Shown: in pieces, positions 10,360-22,542 of the stretch
Position numbering within the stretch: position 1 is the stretch's first letter
Layout: every line of letters starts with the position of its first letter
Assembly (NCBI GenBank): GCA_031002005.1
Contig: CM061920.1
Location: 109,916,095-109,980,094, forward strand
Direction of reading: 5' to 3'
From: Vandiemenella viatica
Lineage: Eukaryota; Arthropoda; Insecta; Orthoptera; Morabidae
DNA: 64,000 nt
Made by a program: the position numbers and the translations under genes
The notes under the pieces: generated by a model
Seen by the model: only the letters and a program-made list of their open reading frames with translations
What the model was told of the DNA's origin: nothing
Database searches by the model: none

Positions 10360-11318
10360 CGTATTAAGATCTAAATTAACGATTTCAGTACGAGGCAGCG
10401 AAAGAGGCTTGTTGACTTTATTCTATTCTGGCAAGTTTTAACAAATAACATTTGAGATTGACAACGTAGGTACAATTAAATACAAAACTTGACTCTCCAG
10501 TAAAAAAAAAAAAAAAAAAAATCCTTGTCAATTGCATACAGTATAGACTGAAAAAATGGTAAAAACATTTGGAAGAAACAAGTATTTCCTAAACTGATGA
10601 CCTGGCGAGCAAGGAACTTGCGGCAAACGACGAGCCAACTGCAAGAAATTTATTACAAGCCTTGTATGAAATGTGTATGCTTTTAAAATAACATACTTAC
10701 TCAGTAAAAATCTTACAAAAACATTAAAATTTAAAAAAACACAACTTTTAAATGACTGAAAAGTTAAAAATAAACTCTTCAATATCAATGGTTTCAGTTG
10801 CTGAAAACTGTTGTGATAAATATTCCCTCAATTATGTCACAACAGGAATACCTACCTTTATCACATTTTGTGGTCATTATTTCAGCTGCTTAAGAAATGT
10901 CTCAGGTGAATACTTAATTCTTATAATATTTTGTTTCTACTACATAATAAGTAAATTAACCGGGAAATATTCTTTACATCTATGAACAAAAGATTATCAT
11001 ATGGGTATTATGAATCATTTCTTAAGCAATTGAAGTAATTCCCACACACTCTAATAGCTGTAGGTATTCATGTGGTAACAAACAAGAAAATATTTATTTA
11101 TCAGAAAAACTTTCAGTAACTGAAAACATTGAAGCTAAAGAGCTAGTTTTTAAATTTTCTGGATCATTTAAGCAGCATTTTTTTAAAAATCCAAATTTTA
11201 TATTTTTTTTTTATTTTAAGGGAAATTTACAATAGAAGACGTATTTAAATGCATGGTTTACTTACATATTTTGTATATTTGTTCATCTAAACAATTTTGG
11301 TCATGTGGAGCATTTATC
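10360..11318. other. AT-rich stretch without recognised gene
   Basis: It contains a 21-bp poly-A run at about 10501 but no head sequence to identify it as a retroelement tail. The remainder is unclassified. Confidence 0.45.
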
Positions 11319-11327
11319 AGTTTCTTA

Positions 11328-11564
11328 CCGAGCGTGGTGGTGTAACAGATAGCGTTCTGGACTCGCATTCGGGAGGACGGCGGTTCGAATCCCCGTCCGG
11401 GCATCCAGATTTGGGTTTTCCATGGTTTCCCAAATCACTCCAGGCAAATGCCGGGATGCTTCCTTAAAAAGGCCATGGCCGAATTCCTTCCCATTCCTTG
11501 CCCCCATCTTTTCCCGTCTCTAACGACCTCACTGTTGAGAGACGTAAAGCAGTTAAAAAAAAAA
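11328..11564 (+). repeat. SINE-A reference copy, full length
   Basis: This is the clearest copy. Box A is TGGTGTAACAG (11338-11348) and box B is a perfect GGTTCGAATCC (11382-11392). The roughly 75-bp tRNA-like head is followed by a body of about 140 bp and a poly-A tail at 11554-11564. A 9-bp TSD, agtttctta, lies at 11319-11327 and 11565-11573. RNA polymerase III transcription from the internal boxes is expected for this class. Mobilisation would need a partner LINE, whose identity the sequence does not show. Confidence 0.96.
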
Positions 11565-11574
11565 AGTTTCTTAA

Positions 11575-12415
11575 ATGCAAGTACGCTAACAGACAATACG
11601 TCGAGAGATTTAACTAAACTAAAGCCAAATAAGTTTGTCCTTTGTATACCTGTAGCTACGTAGGTGAACAACTGCTTTGTCGAAATTTGGACTCTGCAGT
11701 ATAGTGTATAACTTATGACTGACCAGCGCTCGACTTTACCTCAGAGCGACGCACTCCACAGTGAAAAACTATAAGAACAGCAACACTTGGTTTGTTCCCT
11801 TCAACAGTTTAATCATCAACCTTGAAGTAAATTTCCTATTGGAGCTCTCACAGGTTCTAGTTGATCTTTATGCAGAACTACCAATTGTACATCTCGCAAC
11901 ACAACCTAGTGCTGTTAGCTAAACTGTTTCTCCTTAAGATAATTCGTGATCCCAGACCGATTGCAAATAAACTCAGAAAGCCACGTGTTTAATTTTGACC
12001 AACGGAGTAAAATTCCTTTCGCGGAACCTAGTCATATGTTTCTAATGGGATATCCACAGCAATTTTTCCGATAAAACTTGGCGATCTTTTCCAAATCCGC
12101 AGTAATTTCGGAATTAAAAAAACATCCTATTGTTTGATTGTTGGAAAGATTATAAACGCTTGTCCATTCGCGATAGTCTCCGTAATGGCACACTGTCGTA
12201 GGTTCCGATGTTGACAACGTACTGAGATTCACGAATTTCATTACCATTAAAATTCCTTTGTCATCGGCAATAAAACCTTTTGGCCGCCTAGAATGAGAAT
12301 TCAACAAATACTATTCGTTACAATTTATAATCACCGCCACGATAAAATCTTGATTCTCAGGCAATTATTTTCACCATTCAAAAAGTACACCATTTAAAAG
12401 GTTCTCAGAATGGAA
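11575..12415. other. No recognised gene
   Basis: Unclassified sequence with no domain or terminal repeat recognised. A 91-codon minus-strand open frame at 12032-12307 has no family resemblance I can name. Confidence 0.4.
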
Positions 12416-12419
12416 TAGA

Positions 12420-13645
12420 AAGACAGGACTTACTTCAGACAAACTTCTTGTTATTTTTCAATGTAGTCTCCCTATACACTAATGCACTTGGCCAGCGATG
12501 TTCCAATGCCTTCATCCCATCTCGAAAATTAGATTCCTCCGAGCCTGCAAATAGTCAACTTTGGCCGTCAGTTCTTCGTTTGAAGAGAATCTCCGTCCAA
12601 CATGGAAAATTTTTAGCTTGGTGAAGAGATGGAAGTCTGATGGTGCCAAATCAAGCGAATAAGGGGTGTGTGGCAACTATTCGTATGTTAGTTTATGTAT
12701 GTTTACCATGCGAGAGTCCGCGCACTACTTGATGAAAGACGACTTACTTTCTTTGTCAAATCTGGCATTTTTTTTTTATTTTTTTATGGCATTTGGCTAC
12801 TGGGCCATACAGCCAGCTCAATGTGAATTGTTGCCATCAAGTATTGACACAAGGACACTACAACACGGACAAGACATTCACAGACACAACAATAAACACC
12901 CATGCCCTCGGCCGGACTCGAACCGGCGATCTTCGGTACGCGGAATCTGGCCTTTTATCGCGTATATATTGCTGCAATTGGTATAGGAGGTTAGTGTAGT
13001 ATTGCCCCGTAATTATTTCAGCTGTGGGAAGATAATCTATCAACAGAACACTTTCGCATCCCAGAAAACTGAGTCCATGACCTTTTCGGCCGACCATACT
13101 GTCTTTGCTTTTTTTGGTGGTGTTGAATCAACATGTTTCTGCTGTTTAACTGTTGTTTTGTCTCTGGGGTATAGTAGTGGACCAAAATTTCTTTTGCTGT
13201 CACAAATAAGTGTAAAAAAATTTGTTGGTTTGTTTGAAAACGGGTCAAACATTGTTCGGACGTTTCCACTCTTATGCGTTTATGTTTGTGTTGCGGGACT
13301 CTTCTAGCACATAATTTTATCAACTCCAATTCCACTTTTAAAATGTTATATGCCCCTTCAGATAACATCCATAGAGCTTCAGCAATTTTCGCACTTTCAG
13401 TTAGCGATTCTCCAAGACCATTTTATGCAATAGTGGAAAATCTTGGCCGATCATCACCAAACCTGTTCCGGCCAAATTTAAACTAGTTTGTCCACTTGGA
13501 AACAGTTGAATATGAAGGAGCAGAGTCCTCAAGTGTGATCTGAAAAACGACATGAATTTCCTTTGCTTTCATGCCTTTCTTTAGGAAGTGCTTACTCACT
13601 GTTCGAATCTCGATTTTTCCTATTTTCAAAAATCACTACGCGGGA
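12420..13645 (-). pseudogene. Mariner-like transposase (SETMAR-type), interrupted
   Basis: Minus-strand pieces in order are an EILVHYYTPETKQQ block (the first catalytic D region, HYYTPETK), a VFWDAK / LLIDYLPTAE region (the ILLIDY block), and QYYTNLLYQLQQYIRDKRP. After the SINE-C insertion come the HTPYSLDLAPSDFHLF block (third catalytic D) and the C-terminal KALEHRW-like block. Mariner transposases are DD34D cut-and-paste enzymes of about 345 residues. This copy has multiple frameshifts and stops and a 174-bp SINE between catalytic blocks two and three, so it is inactive. I could not define TIRs at the ends. Confidence 0.9.
12772..12943 (-). repeat. SINE-C insertion inside mariner pseudogene
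   Basis: The head on minus has box B GGTTCGAGTCC but the 5' part of the tRNA-like region is truncated. The body runs through a gggcatgggtgtttattg block to a poly-A/T-rich tail at about 12772-12786. Flanking duplications are aatctggcatttt (12759-12771) and aatctggccttttat (12944-12958). This is a different family from SINE-A and SINE-B. Confidence 0.85.
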
Positions 13646-13850
13646 ACAACAAAGAAATGTCCGCACCACAGATCTCTACGCAGAGCACTGAAGCGTCACT
13701 CATAAACGATGACCTATTATCTCCTCGTTGGAGTGATGATTCCGAGAATCTTCAAACCACCATCGTAGGATAATATCCTTCCAGTAGATACGGATGCTCG
13801 CATTTACAAGACCGACAGCAATATCAGTTTCTAAGCTAAATCGACTTCTA

Positions 13851-15060
13851 CACTGAAGAACCAAAGAAGCTGGTACAGGCATGCATATACAAACACAGAT
13901 ATATGTAAACATTCAGAGTACGGCGCTGCGGTCGGCAACGCCTATATAAGACAACAGGTGTCTGGTGCAGGCATTAGATCGGTTACTGCAGCTACAATGT
14001 CATGTTATCACGATTTAAGTGAGTTTGAATGTGGTGTTACGAGAGATGGGACACAGCATCTCCGAGGTAGCGATGAGGTGGGGGGATTTTCCCGTACGAC
14101 CATTTCACGAGTGCACCGTGAATATCGGGAATCCGGTAAAACATCAAACCTCTGACATCGCTGCGGCCGGAAAAAGATCCTGCAAGAACGGGACCAACGA
14201 CGACTGAAGAGAATCCTTCAACGTGACAGAAATGCAACCCTTCCGCAAATTGCTGCGGATTTCAATGCTGGGCCATCAACAAGTGCCAGCGTGCAAACCA
14301 TTCAATGAAACATCATCGATATGGGCTTTCGGAGCCGAAAGCCCACTCGTTTACCCTTGCTGAGTGCACGAATCAAAGCTTTACGCCTTGCCCGGGCCCG
14401 TCAACACCGACGTTGGACTATTGATGATTGGAAACATATTGCCTGGTCTGACGAGTGTCGTTTCCAATTGTATCGAGCGGATGCACGTGTACGGGTATTG
14501 AAGCTATCTCATGAATTCATAGACCCTGCATATCAGCAGGGGACTGTTCAAGCTGGTGGAGGCTCTGTAATGGCGTGGGGTGTTTACAGTTGGAGTGACA
14601 TGGGACCCCTGATACGTCTAAATACGATTCTTACGGGTGACACGTACGTACGCATCCTGGCTTATCACCTGCATCCATTCATGTCCATTGTGCATTCCGA
14701 CGAACTTGGAAAATTCCAGCAGGACAATGCGACAGCCCGCACGTCCATAATTGCTATAGAGTGGCTCCAGGAACCCTCTTCTGAGTTTAAACACCTCCGC
14801 TGGCCACCAAACTTCCCAGACATGAACATATCTGAGCATATCTGGGATGACCTGCATCGTGCCGTTCAGAAGAGATCTACACCGCCCTCGTACTCTTACG
14901 GATTTATGGACAGCCCGCACGATACATGGTGTCAATTCCCTTCAGCACTACTTCAGATTTTAGTCGAGTCCATGCCACGTCGTATTACAGTACTCCTGCG
15001 TGTTAGCGGGGGCCCTACACGATATTAGGCAGGTGTGCCAGTTTCTTTGGCTCTTGATTG
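13851..15060 (+). mobile_element. Tc1-like element, nearly complete (1.21 kb)
   Basis: TA lies on both sides (13849-13850 and 15061-15062). The left TIR begins CACTGAAGAACCAAAGAAGC and the right TIR complements to CAATCAAGAGCCAAAGAAAC, both about 28 bp and imperfect. The length is near the lower end for coding Tc1 elements. Confidence 0.92.
13998..15028 (+). pseudogene. Tc1-like transposase, frameshifted
   Basis: The N-terminal paired-type helix-turn-helix is split over two frames at 13998-14210 (YHDLSEFE, then FSRTTISRVHREYRESGK). A 235-codon open frame at 14321-15028 holds the catalytic domain: WSDECRF (first D), FQQDNATAR (second D) and NISEHIWDDL (E). The order fits a DD34E transposase of about 340 residues acting in the nucleus on the element's own TIRs. 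One or more indels and an early stop (about 14155) break the reading frame between HTH and catalytic core. A protein from the intact C-terminal frame alone would lack the DNA-binding domain. Confidence 0.92.
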
Positions 15061-15062
15061 TA

Positions 15063-16055
15063 TACTGAGAAAGTGTGTCTACAGAATGAGACAGAGAACT
15101 AACAGTTGAAAGTCTTCGAACCAGACACAGTTTGCATGCTGACTCATTTGTTCACGCCGTGTCGCACGAGACGATAATGACTCCGACTTGTGAATTTTCA
15201 AGGCATATTCCTATATCTTATTTAATCTTGCTGACCTTCCTTCACTTGTCTGTCATTTCAACGTAACATTTCATATATTGTCTCTATTGATTAAAATTTT
15301 TATAATCGTCCGATAAGTCAACATTTTCCCTCAGTCACTGGAGGTGTTCGTTACGTATGCAAGTTGAAGCTCTGAGACAAGCCATTCTCGTTCTTCGGGA
15401 ACGTGTAATTATATCAGTAGAACCGAAGAATAAAAACAACTTCAGCAGTAAATGCAATTTTTTATTTGACGACCATTATTTCTTGTTGAATTTCACAGAG
15501 TAAGCAAGTTTTAAAACTTGAATCCTCTAAACCGTGAGAAGGTTCCAAGTCTGGGTGCTAATAATTTCCATTCTATTTGAAGCATAGTGCATAGTTAATG
15601 GTAAGTTTATTTTTGTTGCGTTGTTGTAGGGTGCACTGGTGAGCCATGTTTGCGTGTTCTTTTCGGCGAGCTGTGCTGGCCAAGGTGCTGTGAGCAGTTT
15701 TGGCTGCCCGCACAGGCAGTTGTTATGCCAGGTATTCCTGGCCTCTCATTATTCTTTGTTTATGGCCGTCAGTTCTAGTAGTGTTGGCTGAAGGCAGACC
15801 ATTAGAGAACACTGTTGCCGCTGAAGCGTGCTCTCTAAAGAGCGAAGATCGTCTGCCTGCAGAAATAACCGAACATACAATATACTCTGGCATTTCATGC
15901 TTCAACCATAATACCATCGATGTTAACTGCATGTGATATAAACCAAAAATAGGAAACAAAACTTCTTGAAAACATTCCCAACAGTCTAGGCATTAGATTT
16001 GTAACAGGTGTGGTTGAACAAATTTAATCGGTTGTGTTGTTTCCACTTTCAACAA
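15063..16055. other. No recognised gene; one short ORF with hydrophobic N-terminus
   Basis: No transposon features were seen. A 78-codon plus-strand frame at 15700-15936 begins with a hydrophobic, signal-peptide-like run (PLIILCLWPSVLVVLA). It has no family match I can name and may be chance. Confidence 0.3.
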
Positions 16056-16059
16056 CTTA

Positions 16060-16592
16060 ATATGTCCCTGCTTGTGGAGCAGAGTGATCTACGACCACAA
16101 CGAGACAGACATGACCTACTGATCATGCATCTATCCAACAATTTGCTGAACGATGAGGAAGTATCAGTCTCCCAAATATAGAATAAAGTAAAAGATCTCG
16201 TTTTATAGTCTCTTCTAAGCCCAGAAAAGTGGCTGCCAGATGCAAAACATCCCCGGATTTTAAAATGACAACGGACTTGATTTGAACAGAAAAATAAAAT
16301 GCAAACTACTCAAAACGAAGAGAGATATCGGATCTTATGTCGCGATATACAGCGTAGTTGCAGAGCGGACAGATCACAGTCCATTCACAGTGTTTGTAAG
16401 GAGATGGAAAACACCAAGCACCTGATCTCTCAACTAAAAAATGAAAAAGAAATCTGGGTCCCCGTTGGAGATTTCGCGAATACTAAGACCGAAACTCTGA
16501 CATTACTACTAGACTGCAAAAGGAGGGAATGCACGTACACTACTTTGTTCTTGATGGATTTCGATGTAGGAGCTTTAGTTGGATTTTTCTAG
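16060..16592 (+). pseudogene. Possible LINE endonuclease-RT linker fragment
   Basis: The plus-strand open frame 16299-16592 contains EERYRILCRDIQRSCRADR and HSVCKEMENTKH. This resembles the Arg/Lys-rich linker that precedes RT in RTE-like LINEs. Upstream (16060-16290) a related frame is broken by stops. No RT motif is present, so the call rests on style alone. Confidence 0.4.
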
Positions 16593-17104
16593 ACCTCACA
16601 AGTGTCATAGGTTTTGTGATTTTTACCATAATTCCAATATGGTACACAATATATTGCAAAATATCAGGTAAAATCCAAAAATATAATTATTTGATACCAT
16701 TTTAAATAATTTTCGAACTAGATTCCTAAAATATATAAATTGCAGTAGTTCATGTTAAATGCACTGACATAAGCGCGGGCAGTTGCTGGATTTCGCGAGC
16801 GAGCGTCGATTTGCTGTGCACATTTCCTTGAAAAGACATTTTTGTAATTGTTTCAATTTTTTTTTTTTTTTTAGTTTTTGTCTCTGATACAAATAATTTC
16901 AGCTAAAAGGGCTCAATCTGTTTCTCGCAAGTGCTTTACTTCGTATTGTTGATATATAAAACTAGCTGACTCGACAAATGTTGTCCAGTTCAAATTTCAA
17001 TAAATATATTTGTTTTTGGTTTTTTTTTGTGAATTCGTGGAAAGCTATTGTAAATGTGTAAACAAAGCAAAAACCAGAAAAAAATTATTTCTGAGTGATC
17101 ATTG

Positions 17105-17285
17105 TATTTATTAACGACTGTGTCCATCGATATTCAGTTTGAGGAGGAGTACATTCAGAAGTATGCCAATAGAAAATTTTACATTCGAAATGAATTCTAT
17201 CGGCAGTACACCGCTGAAATACTGGAAATTTGTGATGTGCCTGAAAGGTGATCGACTTGGAGCCATGCGGTTTTGTTCCAAAATT
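17105..17285 (+). repeat. Unclassified dispersed repeat, copy 1
   Basis: It shares landmarks in the same order with 23205-23355: gtgtccatcgat / gtgtccggtcgat, then cgcagtacaccgc-like, then ctggaaatgtgt-like, then atcgacttgga and ccatgcg. The two copies are collinear but diverged. Upstream at about 16965 is an aactagctgac block resembling the ends of other arthropod repeats. Confidence 0.5.
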
Positions 17286-17394
17286 TAAGTCACAGTTAAA
17301 TTAAGACAGAATTTCAGGTTAATCAAATGATTTATTTTCTTTCATTAAATTTGAAATCTCACTGAATCTCAAGGTGTTTTAATTACATTTCGAT

Positions 17395-17890
17395 CATCGA
17401 ACCCCTGAACGGTTTTAGTTGTTTTGTAGATCTTGCATTGTTTGGTCTAATGCATCCAAAGGCTTTTTATGTGCCATCATACATTTATCCTAAACGATCA
17501 ATATGCAATGCTGCAGAACTTTGGTCATCGTACAGTTCTACGAAAATGTGCATATAGGAGTTCCATTGATTTGCATATTCAACGGCAACTTGAATGTTGA
17601 ATATTCCTGATAAAGAAAATGCAAGTGCAATTTCATTCTGCAAGTGAATCGTTGCCAAAATCAAAAGCGTTTTTCCAATTCCACCAGGAGCGTCCAAAAA
17701 GAAAATCCCTCTAGTTTCATTGTTCACAACTTCCATGAGAGAGTCGTACACCTATTTTTTTGTTGCCGAATCAACAGCGGAACGTTCGTTCGAACTGATG
17801 TTTTAAATGCATAGCAATCATATTGGTTTTCGTATTTCAGCTCTTGATTAAACGCGTCGTGTATTGGAAGATTGGGCGCTGTCATGCCTA
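17395..17890 (-). pseudogene. Helitron helicase (Pif1-type) fragment
   Basis: Minus-strand order is MTAPNLPIHDAFNQELKYE (17890-17830), a frameshift, then YDSLMEVVNNETRGIFFLDA running into APGGIGKT (Walker A) in the frame 17751-17485, and CMMAHKKPLDALDQTMQDLQ (about 17475-17410). This matches the N-terminal part of the SF1 helicase of Helitron Rep-helicase proteins. The HUH nuclease, the rest of the helicase and the ends are missing. Frameshifts and a stop make it non-functional. Confidence 0.85.
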
Positions 17891-17899
17891 ACTAAAGTA

Positions 17900-19800
17900 A
17901 TACAATGTTCGATATCATCAATTAATATATATGTAGTAGATATAAAATAACTACGTTTGTTATACAGATCGAGAAAACAACGCAAAAAAAGTAATTCCAA
18001 ATTTTAATTCAGGGTGGAATGAATTTTTCCAATTTTTTCTACAGAGCTTCCAATTTTTTTATATAAAACATTCCATTGCGTTATTTTCATCCCAGAAGCA
18101 TAAGGAAGAAAACAAAGAAATAATTACGCATATCCATCGTTCGAATCGTGAGTTATGGTATTGAGTTCATACAGAAATCCCATGGAAAAAAGCAGTTTCA
18201 GTTTTTCACGAATTATTTAATTTCTCTGGCACCTTTTCATATTTTTCTTTCTCTAAAAACATTATTCAGACTATTATGAATACTTTTTTTAAAAAAAGAA
18301 TAGCCGAATCGGTACATAGAAAAAAGTAATTTCATCTTAAAACCTTATTCGGACTATTACGAACATTTTTTAAAAAAATAGCCAAATCGGTCCAGATTCT
18401 GAATTAATGCGCTTACCAACGAACAGCATTTTATTTTTATTTATATAGACTCTTGGCGAATTTTTTTATTATTATTATTATTTTACACAAGACCCGACTT
18501 CAAAGCATCCCGAGGTTTGGTGCAACGATTCACTCAGAACATGTTGTCTCTGAGAAATTCATAAAAAAATTAACAGGTCATCAAACAATATGCGATACAT
18601 ACAAATTATTTTATACTCTACGAAGCTCATTCAAAATGTCTGGCAGAGAGTAAAAGACATCCAAACTGCGAACGTAGCAGAAATCAACAGGATTTGTTCA
18701 AATCCCATACGTGTTACAGCTTTCATAATGGTCTAAGAGAATCATACGACAGGCCACAATTTCAGACTAAAAAAATATGACAGCCATTAACACAGAAATC
18801 ATTCACAGTGTTCATACACACGGTTACACTTGTCTCCCTCCAGAGGTCGTCAAGGAGCAGGTGTAGAAGATAAAAATAACGAAACCAGTGAGTTCCCATT
18901 CTTACCACATGTGTGACGATATAGAAAAATGGTAAGTTACAGGTGCTTAGTAAACATTTAACATTAATCGAAACCATTTTTACAACAAAAGCAACCATAT
19001 TATATACACTTAGGTCGACCGTAATTTCAGAAATGGCCTCAGGTTATTAAACGAAATTTTCTACTCCGAGTACTATTACTACTAAACGTTACAGAAGATC
19101 GTATAGCCACATAAGAACGATGTCTTTGTCGGCGTTGGATGGTAATGTAATTTTCTCAAGTAACTAACCAAGAAGACAAGGTGTCTTCACACGGTGTTTC
19201 AGCAATCGCCATCTTCAATCAAGTGAAGTGTTGACCATATCGTAAGACCTGAACTTCATAGTGCGCGTTGTTGATTGGCTAACAAGGCAAGGGCTGGAAG
19301 TTGTGAGAGTGGCGCCAGAGCGGCCGACAGTAAGTAGCGTGACGTCGAGTACACAGCTCGGAGCACTGATGTCACACACTCTCGGTAAATGGCATTCACG
19401 CTTCATTGAACTGCTAACCATAATCCAGCTTGACAAGAATGGATGTTAGAGACAGTGAGACATCAGAGTTTCTTTCCGCAGTGGTATAACTTCAAGAGAT
19501 CACAGAAGTGTTGGACGCTATGCCTACTTTGAACCAACACCAGGATCTTACCACATTTTTACCCCAGCTGTGAAAAAATGTTCCAAAACGTCCATCTCCC
19601 CTGGCTGTAGACTATCATATATTAAGGATATAGCCTAATATCTAGCTACCCAATCTATGGAATATAAATCATTACTCTAATATATTATTCATAATTTAAA
19701 GGTCATTAAAACTGGGTACTAACAGAATACTGAAAAGAACAAGCACTGAAAGTCAAAAATAGGCTGCTGAAACCGGATTTAAAGGTTCGACCGAAGCCAT
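17900..19800. other. AT-rich stretch, small CpG-rich patch near 19260-19390
   Basis: No domain or element end was recognised. The CpG-richer patch near 19260-19390 has overlapping open frames on both strands but no protein family resemblance. Confidence 0.4.
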
Positions 19801-19815
19801 CGCAAAAAAATACCA

Positions 19816-20023
19816 GTTTTCGGGAGAACGCCGGTTCGAATCCCCGTTCGGGCACCCAGATTTGGGTTTTCCATGGTTTCTCACAATCAGTCCAGGCGAA
19901 TGCCGGAATGCATCTTCACAATACCATGACCGAATTCCTTCCCGTTCCTAGCCTCCTGTCCTTTCCCGCCTCTAATGACCTCGACGTTGACGTCGACGAG
20001 GCGTAAAGCCATGTGCAAAAAAA
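19816..20023 (+). repeat. SINE-A copy, 5' truncated in the tRNA head
   Basis: It starts at the anticodon-stem region (cgggagaacgccggttcgaa), so box A is missing while box B is perfect. The body and a poly-A tail ending about 20023-20030 are complete. A TSD-like aaaaaaatacca lies on both sides (19804-19815 and up to 20035), so it integrated as a truncated copy. Confidence 0.9.
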
Positions 20024-20094
20024 AAAAAAAATACCATCCGAATGTGCCACTCCGCAAGGGCAAGCCCGCCTCTGAACCGCCGTGTCTCCTGCCA

Positions 20095-20225
20095 ACCACA
20101 GAGGAATTGCGGCCGACGCTGAGCAGGGCGCTGCCAGGGAGACGTCACGGCGGTGACGGTCGCACTCATCTGTCGACATCACACTCGGGCGCGCGCCTGG
20201 GCCGAGTGTAGGAGCTAAATACGCG
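20095..20225. other. CpG-rich patch directly 3' of SINE-A
   Basis: A short, strongly GC/CpG-rich stretch (for example gcggccgacgctgagc and cgggcgcgcgcctggg) in an AT-rich neighbourhood. No exon is recognisable. It may be a regulatory island or a fragment of an unrecognised element. Confidence 0.35.
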
Positions 20226-21192
20226 ACAGGACAGCTACTTCAAACCATATCCCGTACGCTGTGTTTGCATCATACTGGCAATCAGTGTTCCTGGTGAACT
20301 TGAGAAACAAAACCTGTTGCACATCTACATCTTACGTTAGATCAACTCTTCCTTATCTGAATACAGAATCGAAATGAAAACAAACAAAATGAACGGCATA
20401 ATGCTGCATTATGGTCCTTAAAGGAATATTAAAATAAGAGGACTGCTTGCTACAAGGTTTAAAGTTAGAAGCAAAAAAAAAATTATTCTTCGGAGTTGCG
20501 CTACATTACTACGCTCGTATTAGTTTCTGTTGTCTGACGATGTTTAACCAATTACCTAATGTCCGAATGACTTGAAACTATGTAAACATTATGGTTACAG
20601 TCAGCTCTATTATCATAGCACGATTCGATTCTAAGGACAGTTTAATAAATAATTTTTCCGACAGTCACAGATGCCACCTAATTCGCAAGCGACATTTAAT
20701 AAGAACTCTAATTCGTTACGTTTTTTCTCACGGAAGTAGTCTGAAGACGACAGTAAATCTTCTAAAATTTATGATCACTTATGAAAATTATCGTTTATTT
20801 ATCTTACGGAAACCGCGAAAAATATTTTGGCTATCCGTTATAAGAAAAGCGAAATTTCCTAAGTGACAAGGTTGAAAATTGTGATTTTGAGGTAATAAGT
20901 TTCAATTCTATGAATAAATCTCTCTAACGTCTTATCAAATATAAAAGCATTCTTTTAGCAAGTTCGGCATGTCTTTCTACCAGCAGTAGCAATTTAAAAA
21001 TCAGTCTGTTGTTATTACATTACTTAATTTTAAATTAAACCCTATGTTCCCACAACAATGTCACGTTTCTGCACAACTTAAAACTTTAAACTATGATAAC
21101 CATTTTTAATTTCTAATAGTTTTGCGATGTACACGAAGTAAGTGATTATATGCAAACGTGTTAAATAAGTTGGGATATTTTATCGTAAGCCC

Positions 21193-21232
<40 letters not shown>

Positions 21233-21815
21233 AAAAAAAAAATGCGAAATTAGACCCTATAGAAATGCTTTCTACCTCTAACAGTTCCTGATTCTCAGTT
21301 TTAAACTACCAACTATTTTTCGTTCACTATTTTTGGAGAAAAAAACAACGTTTTGTTGTAATCACTGTTCCTATATTGGTGATAAAACGATAATTGTCTT
21401 CAGGATAGATGCCGATATATTATTTGTTGCCAGTTACAGCTAAATTATGTAAAACTAAAAATTACAAATTATTATTGACGAAAATGGTGTAACCATCTTG
21501 ATCTAGACTCGTTAACTTATGAAATTTCCTGATAGGTTACACTTTCGTGCCAGCTAAACGGAGCAAGCCAATCGCATCAGGAAGAAGCGCCAGTGCAGAG
21601 CGGCACGACCTGTCGGTCGGTGTTTACTGAGGAAACTCACGAGGCTGGTGAGCGAAGCGGATCATCACTTGAACACGGAACACAGACAAATCTGATAATG
21701 ACAAGCACACAACCCATCCCACAACCCGACCAATGCTTTGCCTCGTAAAACGTCAAAAGCAACAGAACAAAAGATTTTTTTAAAGAATGCTACCTCCCTA
21801 ATAAATAAATTAGAA
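20226..21815. other. AT-rich stretch with long poly-A at 21198-21241
   Basis: No coding domain was recognised. A near-pure A tract at 21198-21241 has no recognisable retroelement head upstream. Around 21560-21700 composition becomes more GC-rich and includes a CCAAT-type box (gccaatcg), without recognisable exon. Confidence 0.4.
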
Positions 21816-21817
21816 TT

Positions 21818-22022
21818 TTTTTAACTGCTTAACGTCTCTTAACTGAGAGGTCTTTAGAGACGGGAAAGGATGGGGGGCAAGGAATGGGAAGGAATTCGGC
21901 ATGGCCTCTTTGAAGGAAGCATCCCGGCATTTGCTTGGAGTGATTTGGAAAACCATGGAAAACCCAAATCTGGAAGCCCGGACGGGGATTCGAACCGGCG
22001 TCCACCCCAATGCGAGGCCCAG
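21818..22022 (-). repeat. SINE-A copy lacking the first part of the tRNA head
   Basis: Body and box B are intact. The copy ends at the gcgaggcccag block, so box A is absent. Its tail block (aactgcttaacgtctcttaact) is the same subfamily as the copies at 106 and 11328. Confidence 0.88.
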
Positions 22023-22216
22023 GATTTAAGTTTTTTAACGTTTACAATTATTTTTCTAAAATTAATGTCTCGTTTTGAATGAACTGATAACGATTAAATT
22101 TTTTAATACATCAGAAGACAGGCTGTTAAGTATCTTGCTACTTATACTGTTTCATGAGCTCAAGAACACATTTTGTCTAGTAATTCTATGCGGAAAAATT
22201 TAAAAAATTGCGTATG

Positions 22217-22470
22217 GCATTGTTAGCCGGGAGAACCTGAAGAGTAGTTCGGCCTCCAAGTAGCAGAGTTTCGATTTGACGGGCATTCCGCCTCTGTCGT
22301 GGCTGAACCTACACTATAACGTGGAATCGAAAAACGGACAGTCCTAGCATATTCATATCACCAAAACAAAGCCCATAAAAATTCATAGTCTCATCTGGAT
22401 TCGAATCCGATCCCCCCCATTTTGTAGGCGATCACCTTAATCACTTAACTATCAGACCGCTCATTATATA
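22217..22470 (-). repeat. SINE-B copy (second tRNA-derived family)
   Basis: The left end is gcgtatggcattgttagccg, then a gagtagttcggc block. The right end has a tRNA-like head with box B GATTCGAATCC read on minus. It shares layout with 22543-22760 and with the split copy at 45052/53472. Confidence 0.75.
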
Positions 22471-22542
22471 ATACTAATACTAATACTATACTATATAATA
22501 CTAATGCAGCAAATAGTAGAGACATAAATAAAAATTTCGCGT

